A stretch of DNA of 64,000 bases from SIRX01 sp965213905 (GTDB taxonomy: Bacteria; Actinomycetota; Rubrobacteria; Rubrobacterales; Rubrobacteraceae): NCBI GenBank assembly GCA_965213905.1, contig OZ243922.1, positions 1,302,001-1,366,000 of the forward strand, given 5' to 3'. Below, one piece after another: positions 8,122 to 16,322 of the stretch (position 1 is the first letter of the stretch; every line of letters begins with the position of its first letter). The position numbers and the translations under genes were made by a program. The notes below the pieces were generated by a model. That model made no database searches, was not told the DNA's origin, and saw nothing but the letters and a program-made list of their open reading frames with translations.

Positions 8122-8532
8122 TTAGAGAAAGAACTCCATCCCTTCCGGTGGGTTCCTCGTATCGGACTCTATTCTCGCCTCCAGATTCGAGGTACATACC
8201 TCCAGTTTATGCCCGTCTGGGTCGAGGAAGTATCGCGAGTCACCTTCTGTCTGGTTTTCTTGCCAGATCTCCGCCCCAGATTGCTTGATGCGTTTGCTAA
8301 CAATCCTAAATTCTTCGGCGGAAACGGTGAACGCCGCGTGCGTGTACTCTGACAGCGTGTCCCCCCTTACCGATGAGTCGAGGATCAGAACCACCCACGC
8401 ATCACCGGCGAGAAGGTAGGCTCCCTTGTTCCAGCGAGCGACGAGCCGGAAGTCCAGCACGCCGGTGTAGAAGCCTACCGATTCTTCCAGATCTCTCACC
8501 GAAAACGTCAGGTGGTTGACGCCGGTGATCAT
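8122..8532 (-). CDS. Fos-type (FosA/FosB-like) fosfomycin-modifying enzyme, VOC family
   Basis: A 136-residue single VOC domain that aligns with FosA along its whole length. The metal ligands are in place: His7 (VNHLT), His65 (YTHAAF) and Glu111 (HKLEV). The phosphate-binding stretch EGDSRYFLDPDGHKLE and Arg120 are also kept. FosA opens the fosfomycin epoxide with glutathione, FosB with bacillithiol, FosX with water; which thiol this host would use cannot be told. It starts 6 bases after leuD ends, so it is the last gene of the leu operon. A different small substrate remains possible. Confidence 0.8.
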   Translation of the reverse strand: MITGVNHLTFSVRDLEESVGFYTGVLDFRLVARWNKGAYLLAGDAWVVLILDSSVRGDTLSEYTHAAFTVSAEEFRIVSKRIKQSGAEIWQENQTEGDSRYFLDPDGHKLEVCTSNLEARIESDTRNPPEGMEFFL

Positions 8533-8538
8533 GGATTT

Positions 8539-9126
8539 TCAAAACACCTTCGGCAAGTAACCCGGCCGCGACTTCTCGAACGACTCCAGGTCATCCTCGT
8601 GGGTGAGCGTGAGGCCGATGTCGTCTAGGCCGTTGAGGAGCCGGTAGCGGGCGAAGTTGTCGAAGGCGAAGGGCTCTTCGAAGCCGGGGGCTTTTACGAC
8701 GCGGCCTTCGAGGTCTACGGAGATCTCGGCCTCCGGATCTTCGCGCACGGTGTCCAGGAGTTTCTCGACAGATTGTTCGGGGAGTTCGACTGCCAGCAGG
8801 CCTATTTTGGCGCAGTTGTTCTTGAAGATGTCCGCCAGTGACTTGGCTATGACAGCCCCGAAACCGTAGTCTTGGATCGCCCAGGGCGCGTGCTCCCGAC
8901 TGGAACCACTTCCGAAGTTCTCTCCGGCGAGCAGTATCTTGGCGCCCTCGTGCTCGGGTTTGTTCAGGATGAAGTCCTCTTGCTCACGCCACTCGGAGAA
9001 GAGGAACTGGCCGAAGCCGGTTCGCTCTATGCGTTTGAGGGCGTCGCTAGGGACGATCTGGTCGGTATCCACGTCGTCCCAGCCGAGCGGGAGCGCCTTG
9101 CCTTCTACCTTGCTTACCGGTTCCAT
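8539..9126 (-). CDS. leuD: 3-isopropylmalate dehydratase small subunit
   Basis: A 195-residue swivelling-domain subunit that pairs with LeuC to isomerise 2-isopropylmalate to 3-isopropylmalate in leucine synthesis. Signatures are DDVDTDQIVPS near the start and GENFGSGSSREHAPWA near residue 68, the substrate-binding Ser/Arg loop. Length is normal. The ATG follows the leuC stop directly (TAG then ATG), so the subunits are translationally linked. Confidence 0.96.
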   Translation of the reverse strand: MEPVSKVEGKALPLGWDDVDTDQIVPSDALKRIERTGFGQFLFSEWREQEDFILNKPEHEGAKILLAGENFGSGSSREHAPWAIQDYGFGAVIAKSLADIFKNNCAKIGLLAVELPEQSVEKLLDTVREDPEAEISVDLEGRVVKAPGFEEPFAFDNFARYRLLNGLDDIGLTLTHEDDLESFEKSRPGYLPKVF

Positions 9127-10530
9127 CTAGCTCACCTCCACGGGTACACCGAGCTCACTGGGCAAGGCGAACCGCCCCATCACCGCCGTCGCCGCCGCCA
9201 CGACCGGGCTGACCAAGTGCGTCCGGCCGCCCTTGCCCTGCCGGCCCTCGAAGTTGCGGTTGCTGGTCGAGGCACAGCGCTCGCCGGGCGCCAGGATGTC
9301 CGGGTTCATACCGAGGCACATCGAGCACCCTGCGTTTCGCCAGTCGAAGCCGGCTTCTATGAAGACTTCGTCCAATCCTTCTTCTTCGGCCTGCTGCTTT
9401 ACGCGCATCGATCCGGGGACGACCATCGCCCGGATGCCCTCTTTTACCTTATGGCCGTCGAGGACGCGGGCGGCGGCCCGCAGGTCTTCGATGCGGGCGT
9501 TGGTGCAGGAGCCCAAGAATACAGTATCCACCTCGATCTCCCGTATCGGCGTGCCAGGCTTCAAGTCCATGTACTTGAGCGCCCGTTCGTGGCCCTCAGT
9601 CTGCGGCTCGGGGACCGCCTCATCCAACCCGACGGTCTGGGCCGGGGTCGTGCCCCAGGAGACGTAGGGGACGAGGTCTTCGGCCTGGATGATGACTTCC
9701 TTGTCGAACTCGGCGCCCTCGTCGGTGCGGAGCGACTTCCACTCTTCGACGGCGATGTCCCAGTCCTCACCTTTCGGGGCGTGTTCGCGGCCTTCGAGGT
9801 ATTCGAAGGTGGTTTCATCAGGGGCGATGAGGCCGGCGCGGGCGCCGCCTTCGATGGACATGTTGCAGACTGTCATCCGGCCCTCCATCGAGAGGTTCCG
9901 GATCGCCTCGCCGCGATACTCGATGACGTGCCCGACGCCGCCGTTGGTCCCGATGCGGTGCAGGATGCCGAGCATGATGTCCTTCGCCGTGATCTCCGGC
10001 GAGACCTTACCCTCGATGGTGACGGACATCGTCTTTGGCCGCTGCTGCTGGAGCGTCTGGGTCGCCAGGACGTGCTCGACCTCGCTAGTGCCGATACCGA
10101 AAGCCAGCGCCCCGAACGCCCCGTGCGTCGAGGTGTGAGAGTCGCCGCAAACGATGGTGAGCCCCGGCTGGGTCAGACCCATCTCCGGCCCGATGACGTG
10201 GACGATCCCCTGACCGAGCGAGCCCCACGGATGGAGTTGTATCCCGAACTCCTCGCAGTTGTTCCGCAGCGCCTCCATCTGCTTCGCGGAAACTTTGTCC
10301 TCCACCGGACGATCCGGCCCCCAAGTCGGGACGTTGTGATCCATCGTCGCCACACTGAGGTCCGGGCGGCGCACTTTTCGGTTCGCTATCCTCAATCCCT
10401 CGAAAGCTTGTGGGCTGGTTACCTCGTGGACGAGGTGCAGGTCCACGTAGAGGAGGTCTGGTTCACCCTCTACGCTGCGTACTATATGCCTGTCCCATAT
10501 CTTCTCCGCCAAAGTCTTCGGTCGGCTCAT
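9127..10530 (-). CDS. leuC: 3-isopropylmalate dehydratase large subunit
   Basis: A 467-residue aconitase-family large subunit. The [4Fe-4S] cysteines are seen in FLGSCTNARIEDL and GCSMCLGMNPD; the substrate motif CGDSHTSTHGAFGALAFG is intact. ATG at 10530 is chosen for the strong GGAGGAGAG just upstream and because the protein then begins RPKTLAEKIWDRH as usual; the longer frame to 10572 is not needed. The start overlaps the stop of the upstream methyltransferase (ATGA), so the three genes form one operon. Confidence 0.97.
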   Translation of the reverse strand: MSRPKTLAEKIWDRHIVRSVEGEPDLLYVDLHLVHEVTSPQAFEGLRIANRKVRRPDLSVATMDHNVPTWGPDRPVEDKVSAKQMEALRNNCEEFGIQLHPWGSLGQGIVHVIGPEMGLTQPGLTIVCGDSHTSTHGAFGALAFGIGTSEVEHVLATQTLQQQRPKTMSVTIEGKVSPEITAKDIMLGILHRIGTNGGVGHVIEYRGEAIRNLSMEGRMTVCNMSIEGGARAGLIAPDETTFEYLEGREHAPKGEDWDIAVEEWKSLRTDEGAEFDKEVIIQAEDLVPYVSWGTTPAQTVGLDEAVPEPQTEGHERALKYMDLKPGTPIREIEVDTVFLGSCTNARIEDLRAAARVLDGHKVKEGIRAMVVPGSMRVKQQAEEEGLDEVFIEAGFDWRNAGCSMCLGMNPDILAPGERCASTSNRNFEGRQGKGGRTHLVSPVVAAATAVMGRFALPSELGVPVEVS

Positions 10531-11330
10531 ACTCTCTCCTCCGATTCTGTATTTTCTATGCTTTTTCTCCACGCGATTATGTTAAGCCGTACGTAGTCCA
10601 CGAGTAGCTTTCCCCCCTCCGACATCCGTTCTGCGACGGCCCGGACGAAATCGTCGCGTTTGCCTTCCGGCAGCGCCGATACGTGCTGGCGCAGGATTAC
10701 GGTTTTCAGGTAACGTGCCAGCTTCTCTACCGAGTCGAACCCCGTAGGCTCTTCGTGCAACCAGGTCTCTACTTTCTCGAAACCGGCTTTCTCCAACCGG
10801 GCTTTCGTCGTTTCGGGGTCTGCGAAATGCTTCGCGTCGCTCCAGCCCTCGAAGGATTTCCGGAAAGGCTCTTTGTCCATAACTTCTTGCGCCGTCTCCA
10901 ACACCCGGGCTACATTGCCCGTGCCGCCACATTGGGCGGCGAGGAGTCCGCCCGGTTTGAGGTTTTCGGCCAACCGCTGGAAGAGTTTGTCGTGGTCGAG
11001 GATCCAGTGAAATGTGGCCGTAGAGAAGATCACATCGGCAGGCTCTCCGGCGTCCAACTCCAGCAGGTTTTGCCGCTCCACCGTTACACGCCCACCGTCA
11101 GCGAACCGCCCCGCAGCAGCCGAAACCATATCCTCCGAAACGTCCACCGCGAGCACCGTGCCCCCCGGCAACCGCTCCAGCAGCAACCCCGTTACCCGGC
11201 CCGTCCCGCATCCCGCATCCACGACCGTCTCCTCGCCCCTAAGCTCCACACGCCCCAGGAACTCCGCGCCCCAGCGCGTCATCGGGTCCGCAAGCTCCTC
11301 GTAAGAAGCCGCGTCCCACCCGGTCGTCAT
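10527..11330 (-). CDS. Trans-aconitate-methyltransferase-like SAM methyltransferase in the leu operon
   Basis: A 267-residue class I SAM-dependent methyltransferase. Motif I VVDAGCGTGRV is near residue 38, the acidic motif II in VLAVDVSEDM, and ATFHWILDHDKLF plus LKPGGLLAAQCGG match the Tam (trans-aconitate methyltransferase) group. It is the first gene of the leu operon: RBS AGAGGAA, ATG at 11330, and its TGA overlaps the leuC ATG. Fungal Tmt1, which does the same chemistry, also methylates 3-isopropylmalate, so a leucine-pathway intermediate or side product is a reasonable but unproven substrate. Confidence 0.8.
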   Translation of the reverse strand: MTTGWDAASYEELADPMTRWGAEFLGRVELRGEETVVDAGCGTGRVTGLLLERLPGGTVLAVDVSEDMVSAAAGRFADGGRVTVERQNLLELDAGEPADVIFSTATFHWILDHDKLFQRLAENLKPGGLLAAQCGGTGNVARVLETAQEVMDKEPFRKSFEGWSDAKHFADPETTKARLEKAGFEKVETWLHEEPTGFDSVEKLARYLKTVILRQHVSALPEGKRDDFVRAVAERMSEGGKLLVDYVRLNIIAWRKSIENTESEERV

Positions 11331-11346
11331 GCTTTCCTCTTGTTTC

Positions 11347-11363
11347 ATCTCAATATGTGAGAT
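11347..11363. promoter_or_regulatory. Inverted repeat between the leu operon and its divergent regulator
   Basis: ATCTCA-ATATG-TGAGAT is a perfect 6-bp inverted repeat with a 5-base centre. It sits in the 47-bp gap between the methyltransferase start (11330) and the IclR-type start (11378), where an operator for both directions would be expected. Binding by the regulator is inferred. Confidence 0.4.
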
Positions 11364-11373
11364 ATGCTGTCCA

Positions 11374-11389
11374 TACAATGGATATTGTA
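11374..11389. promoter_or_regulatory. Inverted repeat overlapping the start codon of the IclR-type gene
   Basis: TACAAT-GGAT-ATTGTA is a perfect 6-bp inverted repeat that includes the ATG at 11378. Its position suits autorepression. It differs in sequence from the repeat at 11347, so the two may bind different proteins. Confidence 0.35.
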
Positions 11390-12097
11390 GACGACACGGC
11401 GGATAAAGGCAAGGTTGTGGCGGAGAGCGGCGTCGGGGTGTTGGACAAGTCGGTAGGGATTTTGGCTTTGCTGGCGGAGGATGGGCCTACGGGTCTGGCG
11501 GGGGTGGTGGAGGCGACCGGCATTCCGCGGCCGACGGCGCACCGGCTCTTGGCGGCGCTGGAGGTCCACCACCTCGTAGCGCGGGACAATGGGCGGTACA
11601 AGCTCGGGTTGCGGTTGCTGGGGTGGGGGGAGAAGGCTGTCGAGGGTACAGAGCTGGTTGAGGTTGCGCGGCCCGCGCTGGAGGGTTTGCGGGACGAGAG
11701 CGGGGAGAGCGTGCAATTGTACGTGAGGGAGGGGGACCGGCGGGTTTGTGTGGCCGCCGTCGAGCGGTCCGGTGGGGGTTTGAGGGACATGGTCCCGGTT
11801 GGATCCGTGCTGCCACTGGAACGGGGTTCGGGCGGTACGGTGCTGCTGGCGTGGTCGGAGGACGAAGACAGAGAGCAGTTAGAGGAGGTTCGTCGTCGGG
11901 GTTGGGCGGAGAGTATTGCCGAGCGGGAGTCGGGGGTGGCGAGCGTTAGCGTGCCGGTTTTCGGCAACGGCGGGGAGTTACGGGCGGCGGTGTGTGTAAG
12001 TGGCCCGGTCTCGCGGATGGGCGAAAGCCCCGGCAGACGTTTTTCAGGAATGGTCTCTGCGGCGGCCCGGGAGATCTCCAGGTCTCTAGGGCCTTAG
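11378..12097 (+). CDS. IclR-family regulator, NdgR/LtbR type
   Basis: A 239-residue IclR-family protein. The N-terminal winged helix (GVGVLDKSVGILALL and ATGIPRPTAHRLLAALE, about residues 16-60) binds DNA. The C-terminal IclR effector domain includes ESVQLYVREGDRRVCVAAVERSGGLRD-like sequence and RRGWAESIAEREPG-like sequence (here with ESG). These stretches match NdgR of Streptomyces and LtbR of Corynebacterium, which control leuCD. It is divergent from the methyltransferase-leuC-leuD operon, the expected arrangement. ATG at 11378 is preferred to GTG at 11357; no ribosome site is evident, so it may be leaderless. Confidence 0.85.
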   Translation: MDIVDDTADKGKVVAESGVGVLDKSVGILALLAEDGPTGLAGVVEATGIPRPTAHRLLAALEVHHLVARDNGRYKLGLRLLGWGEKAVEGTELVEVARPALEGLRDESGESVQLYVREGDRRVCVAAVERSGGGLRDMVPVGSVLPLERGSGGTVLLAWSEDEDREQLEEVRRRGWAESIAERESGVASVSVPVFGNGGELRAAVCVSGPVSRMGESPGRRFSGMVSAAAREISRSLGP

Positions 12098-12151
12098 CTT
12101 CGCTTTCGGATAGACTGGTCTGAAAAGTACGAGATAGAAAGAGGATAGACC

Positions 12152-12463
12152 TTGGTCGTAGCCGAAATAAGCATAGCCCCGCTCGGGACAGAATCCACCA
12201 GCGTCAGCCGCTACGTCGCGGCGGCCGTAAAGGAACTAGAATCCTCGGGCTTGAAATGTTCTTTAGGACCGATGGGAACGACGGTAGAAGCAGGGAGCGT
12301 GGAGGAAGTCTACGCCGCCCTCGCGAAGGCGCAGGCCGCCATATTCGCGTTGGGCGTCGGGCGCACGTACACCGTCGTAAAAATGGACGAGCGCCGGGAC
12401 AGCGGCCGTTCCTCCGACGACATGGTAAGCGCGGTTAGGGAGAACATAGAAGGCGCACGCTAG
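12152..12463 (+). CDS. MTH1187-family (thiamine-binding, DUF77) protein
   Basis: A 103-residue protein of the MTH1187/YkoF-like family: VAEISIAPLGTESTSVSRYVA at the start and the typical LGPMGTTVEAGSVEEVYAAL core near residue 37. Members form ferredoxin-like tetramers and some bind thiamine or a related ligand. TTG start with AAAGAGG about 8 bases upstream. It sits between the IclR-type gene and trpS on the same strand; no functional link to them is visible. Confidence 0.85.
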   Translation: MVVAEISIAPLGTESTSVSRYVAAAVKELESSGLKCSLGPMGTTVEAGSVEEVYAALAKAQAAIFALGVGRTYTVVKMDERRDSGRSSDDMVSAVRENIEGAR

Positions 12464-12492
12464 ATCCCTCCGGACTACCAGGTTCTTTTCGT

Positions 12493-12498
12493 TAGAAT
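12493..12498 (+). promoter_or_regulatory. -10 element placed for leaderless transcription of trpS
   Basis: TAGAAT ends 6 bases before the trpS ATG, and there is no Shine-Dalgarno sequence. This suggests an mRNA beginning at or beside the start codon. No attenuator or T-box is visible upstream. Confidence 0.4.
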
Positions 12499-12504
12499 AG
12501 GTTT

Positions 12505-13497
12505 ATGGAGACTAAACAACGAGTATTTAGCGGCATTCAGCCGAGCGGCAACCTTCACGTAGGGAACTACCTGGGGGCGCTCAAGAACTGGGTGTCTATA
12601 CAGGACGATTACGAGAACTACTTTTGCATAGTGGATTTGCACGCGCTCACGGTGCCACAGGACCCCGAGACGCTGCGCCAGAAAGTTCGGGAGGTCGCGG
12701 CGATCTACCTGGCCGCCGGCATAGACCCGGAGAGGTCCGTCGTCTTCCGCCAGAGCGCCGTCTCCGGGCACGCGGAGCTTGCGTGGCTTTTGAACTGCGT
12801 CGCCCGGTTCGGGGAACTCTCGCGGATGACGCAATTCAAGGACAAGGCCCAAAAGGGCGGCGCCGAGAGCGCGAGCGCCGGGCTCTTCGACTACCCGGTG
12901 CTGATGGCGGCGGACATCCTGCTCTACAACGCGCATTTGGTTCCGGTTGGCGAGGACCAGCGGCAGCATTTAGAGTTGGCCCGCACGCTGGCGCGACGGT
13001 TCAACCATTTATATGGGGAAACGTTCGTGGTGCCGGAGCCAATGATCCTGGAGGTCGGGGCGCGGGTTATGGCGCTGGACGAGGCGGAGACGAAGATGAG
13101 CAAGAGTTCGCCCGCGCCTTCGAGCTACGTGGCGATCCTGGACGAACCGGACGTTATACGGCGCAAGATCAAACGGGCCAAAACCGACTCCGGCTCAGAG
13201 ATCATCGCCGGCCCCGACAAGCCCGCGGTAACCAACCTGCTCGGCATCTACGCCGGCATGACCGGCCAGAAAGTATCCGAGGTCGAGCGCCAGTACGAGG
13301 GCAAGGGCTACGGGGACTTCAAGCGCGACCTCGGCGAAGTAGTCGTCGAAGGCCTGGCCCCCGTCCGGGAAAAAGCATTGGGGCTACTCGACGACCCGCA
13401 GCAGCTCGACGGTATCCTCGAAAGTGGTGCCGGGCGGGCGCGCGAGGTGTCCCGCCCGATCCTGGAGGGCGCCCAGAAGGGCATGGGCCTCGAATAG
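12505..13497 (+). CDS. trpS: Tryptophanyl-tRNA synthetase
   Basis: A 330-residue class I aminoacyl-tRNA synthetase that charges tRNA-Trp. The HIGH-like motif is in SGNLHVGNYLGA near residue 12 and the KMSKS motif is kept as TKMSKSSP near residue 193. GEDQRQHLELAR near residue 150 is the usual tryptophan-binding stretch. Length is normal for the short bacterial type. Its TAG overlaps the GTG of the next small gene by one base, so the two are coupled. Confidence 0.97.
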   Translation: METKQRVFSGIQPSGNLHVGNYLGALKNWVSIQDDYENYFCIVDLHALTVPQDPETLRQKVREVAAIYLAAGIDPERSVVFRQSAVSGHAELAWLLNCVARFGELSRMTQFKDKAQKGGAESASAGLFDYPVLMAADILLYNAHLVPVGEDQRQHLELARTLARRFNHLYGETFVVPEPMILEVGARVMALDEAETKMSKSSPAPSSYVAILDEPDVIRRKIKRAKTDSGSEIIAGPDKPAVTNLLGIYAGMTGQKVSEVERQYEGKGYGDFKRDLGEVVVEGLAPVREKALGLLDDPQQLDGILESGAGRAREVSRPILEGAQKGMGLE

Positions 13498-13700
13498 TGG
13501 ATACCCGGCAGAAGATCCTGAAAGTCTTGACCGCCATCCCGCAGGGCGTCCTCTACTCCACCACCGACTGGCACAGGATACTGGGCGAGGACAAACGCGA
13601 GATCCGCGAAGCCCTCGACGGGCTCGAAGCCGAAGGCAAGATAGAAGTCGTGAAGAGCGACGAGGGCCGACCGGACAAGCCGCTCTACAAGCTCAAGTAG
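13497..13700 (+). CDS. Small winged-helix-like protein
   Basis: A 67-residue protein whose GTG overlaps the trpS stop. The sequence (DTRQKILKVLTAIPQGVLY, then DKREIREALDGLEAEGKIEVV) reads as a winged helix: helix, recognition helix and a beta wing near the C-terminus. It could bind DNA or RNA. It is sandwiched between trpS and the ABC-class ATPase gene with almost no gap, so it is surely co-transcribed. No named family is recognised. Confidence 0.65.
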   Translation: MDTRQKILKVLTAIPQGVLYSTTDWHRILGEDKREIREALDGLEAEGKIEVVKSDEGRPDKPLYKLK

Positions 13701-13702
13701 TT

Positions 13703-15388
13703 TTGCAACGTCTCCGTTCCACCCTAGACCGCATAGACCGCAAAGGCTACGGGGCCTACAAAGACCTCCGAGGTTCCTACGAGTTCGAGGGGTTCACCCT
13801 CCACGTAGACAAGGTGCAGCGCGACCCGTTCGCCCCGCCGTCCCTGATCCGGGTCCGGATGCACACCAACCGTTTCGTCCCCACGCTCTTCGAAAACCCC
13901 GTGCGCCGCGTGGCCTTCGAGGATTTCCTGACGCGCAGCGTGGATGCCGCCATCCGGCGTGTCGTCCGGGGAAAGCGCGGCTCCGGCGGAAGCGGTCGGG
14001 TGGAAATACAGCGCCCATCTCAGGTCGTGCTGCCCCGCACCTCGATGGTGGTGAAGGACGAGTACGTCGAGGCCAGGATGGCCGTAGGGTTGCCGGCCCA
14101 GGGTCGTAGCGTGGACGCCCGCGCCGCCCGGACGATGCTGCTGGAAGAACTGCCCGAGGTCGTGCGGCAGGCCCTCACACCCGGCGGGGTAGACGAGGAG
14201 CAGGCCCGGCTACACGTAGAAACGGTAGAGGATGCGGCTCGTCTCCGGGAAACCTTGCCGGGCCTGGGACTGGTCGCGTTCGTGGCGGACGGCTCCGTTC
14301 TGCCGCGCGAGAGTGGGGCGAGCGACCGTCCGGTGGGCGAGGGTGCGGTGCCGTTCGAGAGCCCAGAGGAGTTTCGGGTCTCCGTAAGGCTGCCGAACCG
14401 GGGCGAGGTTTCCGGGATGGGTATACCGGAGGGGGTCACGCTCGTGGCCGGAGGAGGGTTTCACGGAAAGAGTACGCTCTTGGAGGCGTTGTCTTGGGGC
14501 GTCTACGACCACGCGCCGGGCGACGGCCGGGAGTTGGTCGTGACCCGGCCGGACGCGGTCAAAATAAGGGCCGAGGACGGTCGGGGCGTCGCCGGGGTAG
14601 ACATATCCACCACCATTGGGGAGCTGCCCGGCGGCAAATCTACAAAAAGTTTTTCTACCCAGAACGCTTCCGGATCCACGTCCCAGGCGGCCAACATCGC
14701 CGAGGCCCTGGAGGTCGGGACCTCACTTCTTTTGGTGGACGAGGACACGAGCGCGACGAACTTCATGGTCCGGGACGCGAGGATGCGCGAGTTGGTCCAA
14801 AGAGAGCCCATCACCCCGTTCGTGGACGTGGTGCGCCCGATGCACCAGACGCTGGGCGTCTCCACGGTCGTGGTCGTCGGCGGGGTCGGCGACTACCTGG
14901 ACGTGGCGGACCGCGTGATCCTCATGGAGGATTACCGGCCCCAAGACGCAACCGGGAAGGCCGCCGAAATCCGGGAGCGTTTCCCGATACGGGCCACCAC
15001 CGGCCCCGGAGAAGTACGACCCCCAAAGCCCCGCCGGGCGCGTCCATCCTCGATAGACCTCCGGCGCGGCAAGCGCGAGGCCGCGCGGGGAAAAGGTGTC
15101 AACGCGATAGAGCTAGGACGAGAGCGCGTGGACCTCACCTACCTGGAACAACTCGCCGAAGCCGGGCAGGCCGAAGCCGTCGCCCGCATTATCGGAGGGT
15201 TCGCCGGCGGGGGTACGGACCAGGAGGTAGGGCAAATCGTCGGGGCGGCGCTATCCGCCGTCTCGGAGGACGGTCTCGGTTCGTTGGGCGGTTTCCGGGG
15301 GCATCCCGGCGAGTTGAGCCTGCCGCGGGCGCAGGAGGTGGCCGCCGCCCTGAACCGCGTAAGATCTCTGGGAGTAGGCTCCGGGTAG
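13703..15388 (+). CDS. ABC-class ATPase (PF09818-type)
   Basis: A 561-residue soluble protein of the 'predicted ATPase of the ABC class' family. It begins LQRLRSTLDRIDRKGYGAYKDLRG, typical of the family. The Walker A is atypical (GGGFHGKSTLLEAL, about residue 250), the signature-like region is ASGSTSQAANIAEALE, and Walker B is SLLLVDEDTSATNFMVRD. Relatives have no membrane part and their role is unknown. TTG at 13703 is chosen because the family start is there and it follows the previous stop by two bases; the upstream extension in this frame is only shadow. Confidence 0.88.
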   Translation: MQRLRSTLDRIDRKGYGAYKDLRGSYEFEGFTLHVDKVQRDPFAPPSLIRVRMHTNRFVPTLFENPVRRVAFEDFLTRSVDAAIRRVVRGKRGSGGSGRVEIQRPSQVVLPRTSMVVKDEYVEARMAVGLPAQGRSVDARAARTMLLEELPEVVRQALTPGGVDEEQARLHVETVEDAARLRETLPGLGLVAFVADGSVLPRESGASDRPVGEGAVPFESPEEFRVSVRLPNRGEVSGMGIPEGVTLVAGGGFHGKSTLLEALSWGVYDHAPGDGRELVVTRPDAVKIRAEDGRGVAGVDISTTIGELPGGKSTKSFSTQNASGSTSQAANIAEALEVGTSLLLVDEDTSATNFMVRDARMRELVQREPITPFVDVVRPMHQTLGVSTVVVVGGVGDYLDVADRVILMEDYRPQDATGKAAEIRERFPIRATTGPGEVRPPKPRRARPSSIDLRRGKREAARGKGVNAIELGRERVDLTYLEQLAEAGQAEAVARIIGGFAGGGTDQEVGQIVGAALSAVSEDGLGSLGGFRGHPGELSLPRAQEVAAALNRVRSLGVGSG

Positions 15389-15515
15389 AGACTAGAGCCC
15401 GGCCCGTTCGCCACGATTTGTCGGAGAAGGTCGGTTTTTTTGAGGACTCGCACCGTTCGTTGCTGTTATTATTAGCGACATGTTTTGCGTAAGAGCAAAG
15501 AGGTCCGGCTTTTAA

Positions 15516-16283
15516 GTGGAAGACTTCGGCGTAGAAGAGAACCACCTCGAAGAATCCACGCCGCCGTGGTTCCGGCTGCGGGCCGTTTTCGTGCACCTGT
15601 ACACCGCGAGCGGCGCGGTGCTGGCCCTGCTGATCCTGGTGGCGGCCTACAACGGTAACGCCGTACAGGCGTTATGGCTCATGCTGGCGGCGCTCCTCAT
15701 AGACAGCACCGACGGTTTGTTGGCCCGCCGGCTGCGGGTAAGCGAAGCTCTCCCCTCTTTCGACGGCGCGATGCTGGACAACATCGTGGACTACATCACC
15801 TACGTCTTCGCGCCCATGATCCTGCTCTGGAGCGTAGGCTATTTGCCGGAGGGTGTCTATGGACTCGTCCTGGCGGCGCTACCGCTTCTGGCGTCCAGTT
15901 ACCAGTTTTGCCGGGTGGACGCGAAGACCGACGACCACTTCTTTCTCGGCTTCCCGAGCTACTTCAACGTGGTGGTCTTCTACGCCATCGTCTTCGACCT
16001 CGGCGTTGGGGCGGTGACGGCGTTGATCCTGGTCTGCTCCGCGTTGGTTTTCGTGCCGCTCCGGTACGTCTACCCGACCCGGACGGCCGCCTTCCGCAGG
16101 CTCTCGCTTTTCATGACGGCGCTCTGGCTCCTGAGCTACGGGGCAATACTGTTGCAGATGCCGGAGCCGGAGCCCCTGATCCTGGGCTTCTCCATCTTCT
16201 ACCTCCTCTACTACCTGGGCCTCAGCCTCCACCTGAACGTCCAGATGCTCGCCGAACGCCGGGCGGAGAAATCCGAGGCGTGA
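15516..16283 (+). CDS. pcs: CDP-alcohol phosphatidyltransferase, phosphatidylcholine-synthase-like
   Basis: A 255-residue membrane protein with about 8 hydrophobic segments. The CDP-alcohol phosphotransferase signature is complete: DSTDGLLARR, then G and the Asp pair in DGAMLDNIVDY (about residues 65-95). The extended relation to Pcs enzymes suggests transfer of CDP-diacylglycerol onto choline to make phosphatidylcholine in the membrane. GTG start; AAAGAGG lies somewhat far upstream. The choline specificity is inferred from similarity of the whole protein, not from one residue. Confidence 0.8.
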   Translation: MEDFGVEENHLEESTPPWFRLRAVFVHLYTASGAVLALLILVAAYNGNAVQALWLMLAALLIDSTDGLLARRLRVSEALPSFDGAMLDNIVDYITYVFAPMILLWSVGYLPEGVYGLVLAALPLLASSYQFCRVDAKTDDHFFLGFPSYFNVVVFYAIVFDLGVGAVTALILVCSALVFVPLRYVYPTRTAAFRRLSLFMTALWLLSYGAILLQMPEPEPLILGFSIFYLLYYLGLSLHLNVQMLAERRAEKSEA

Positions 16284-16322
16284 TCCCCGGAACTTAAAAC
16301 CTGGTAGGGAAAGGAACCGGAC

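Noticed and set aside
8872..10596. A 574-codon open frame on the plus strand
   Set aside because: It lies opposite leuC and leuD, which are certain. Long antisense frames are expected in GC-rich DNA and its protein has no recognisable domain.
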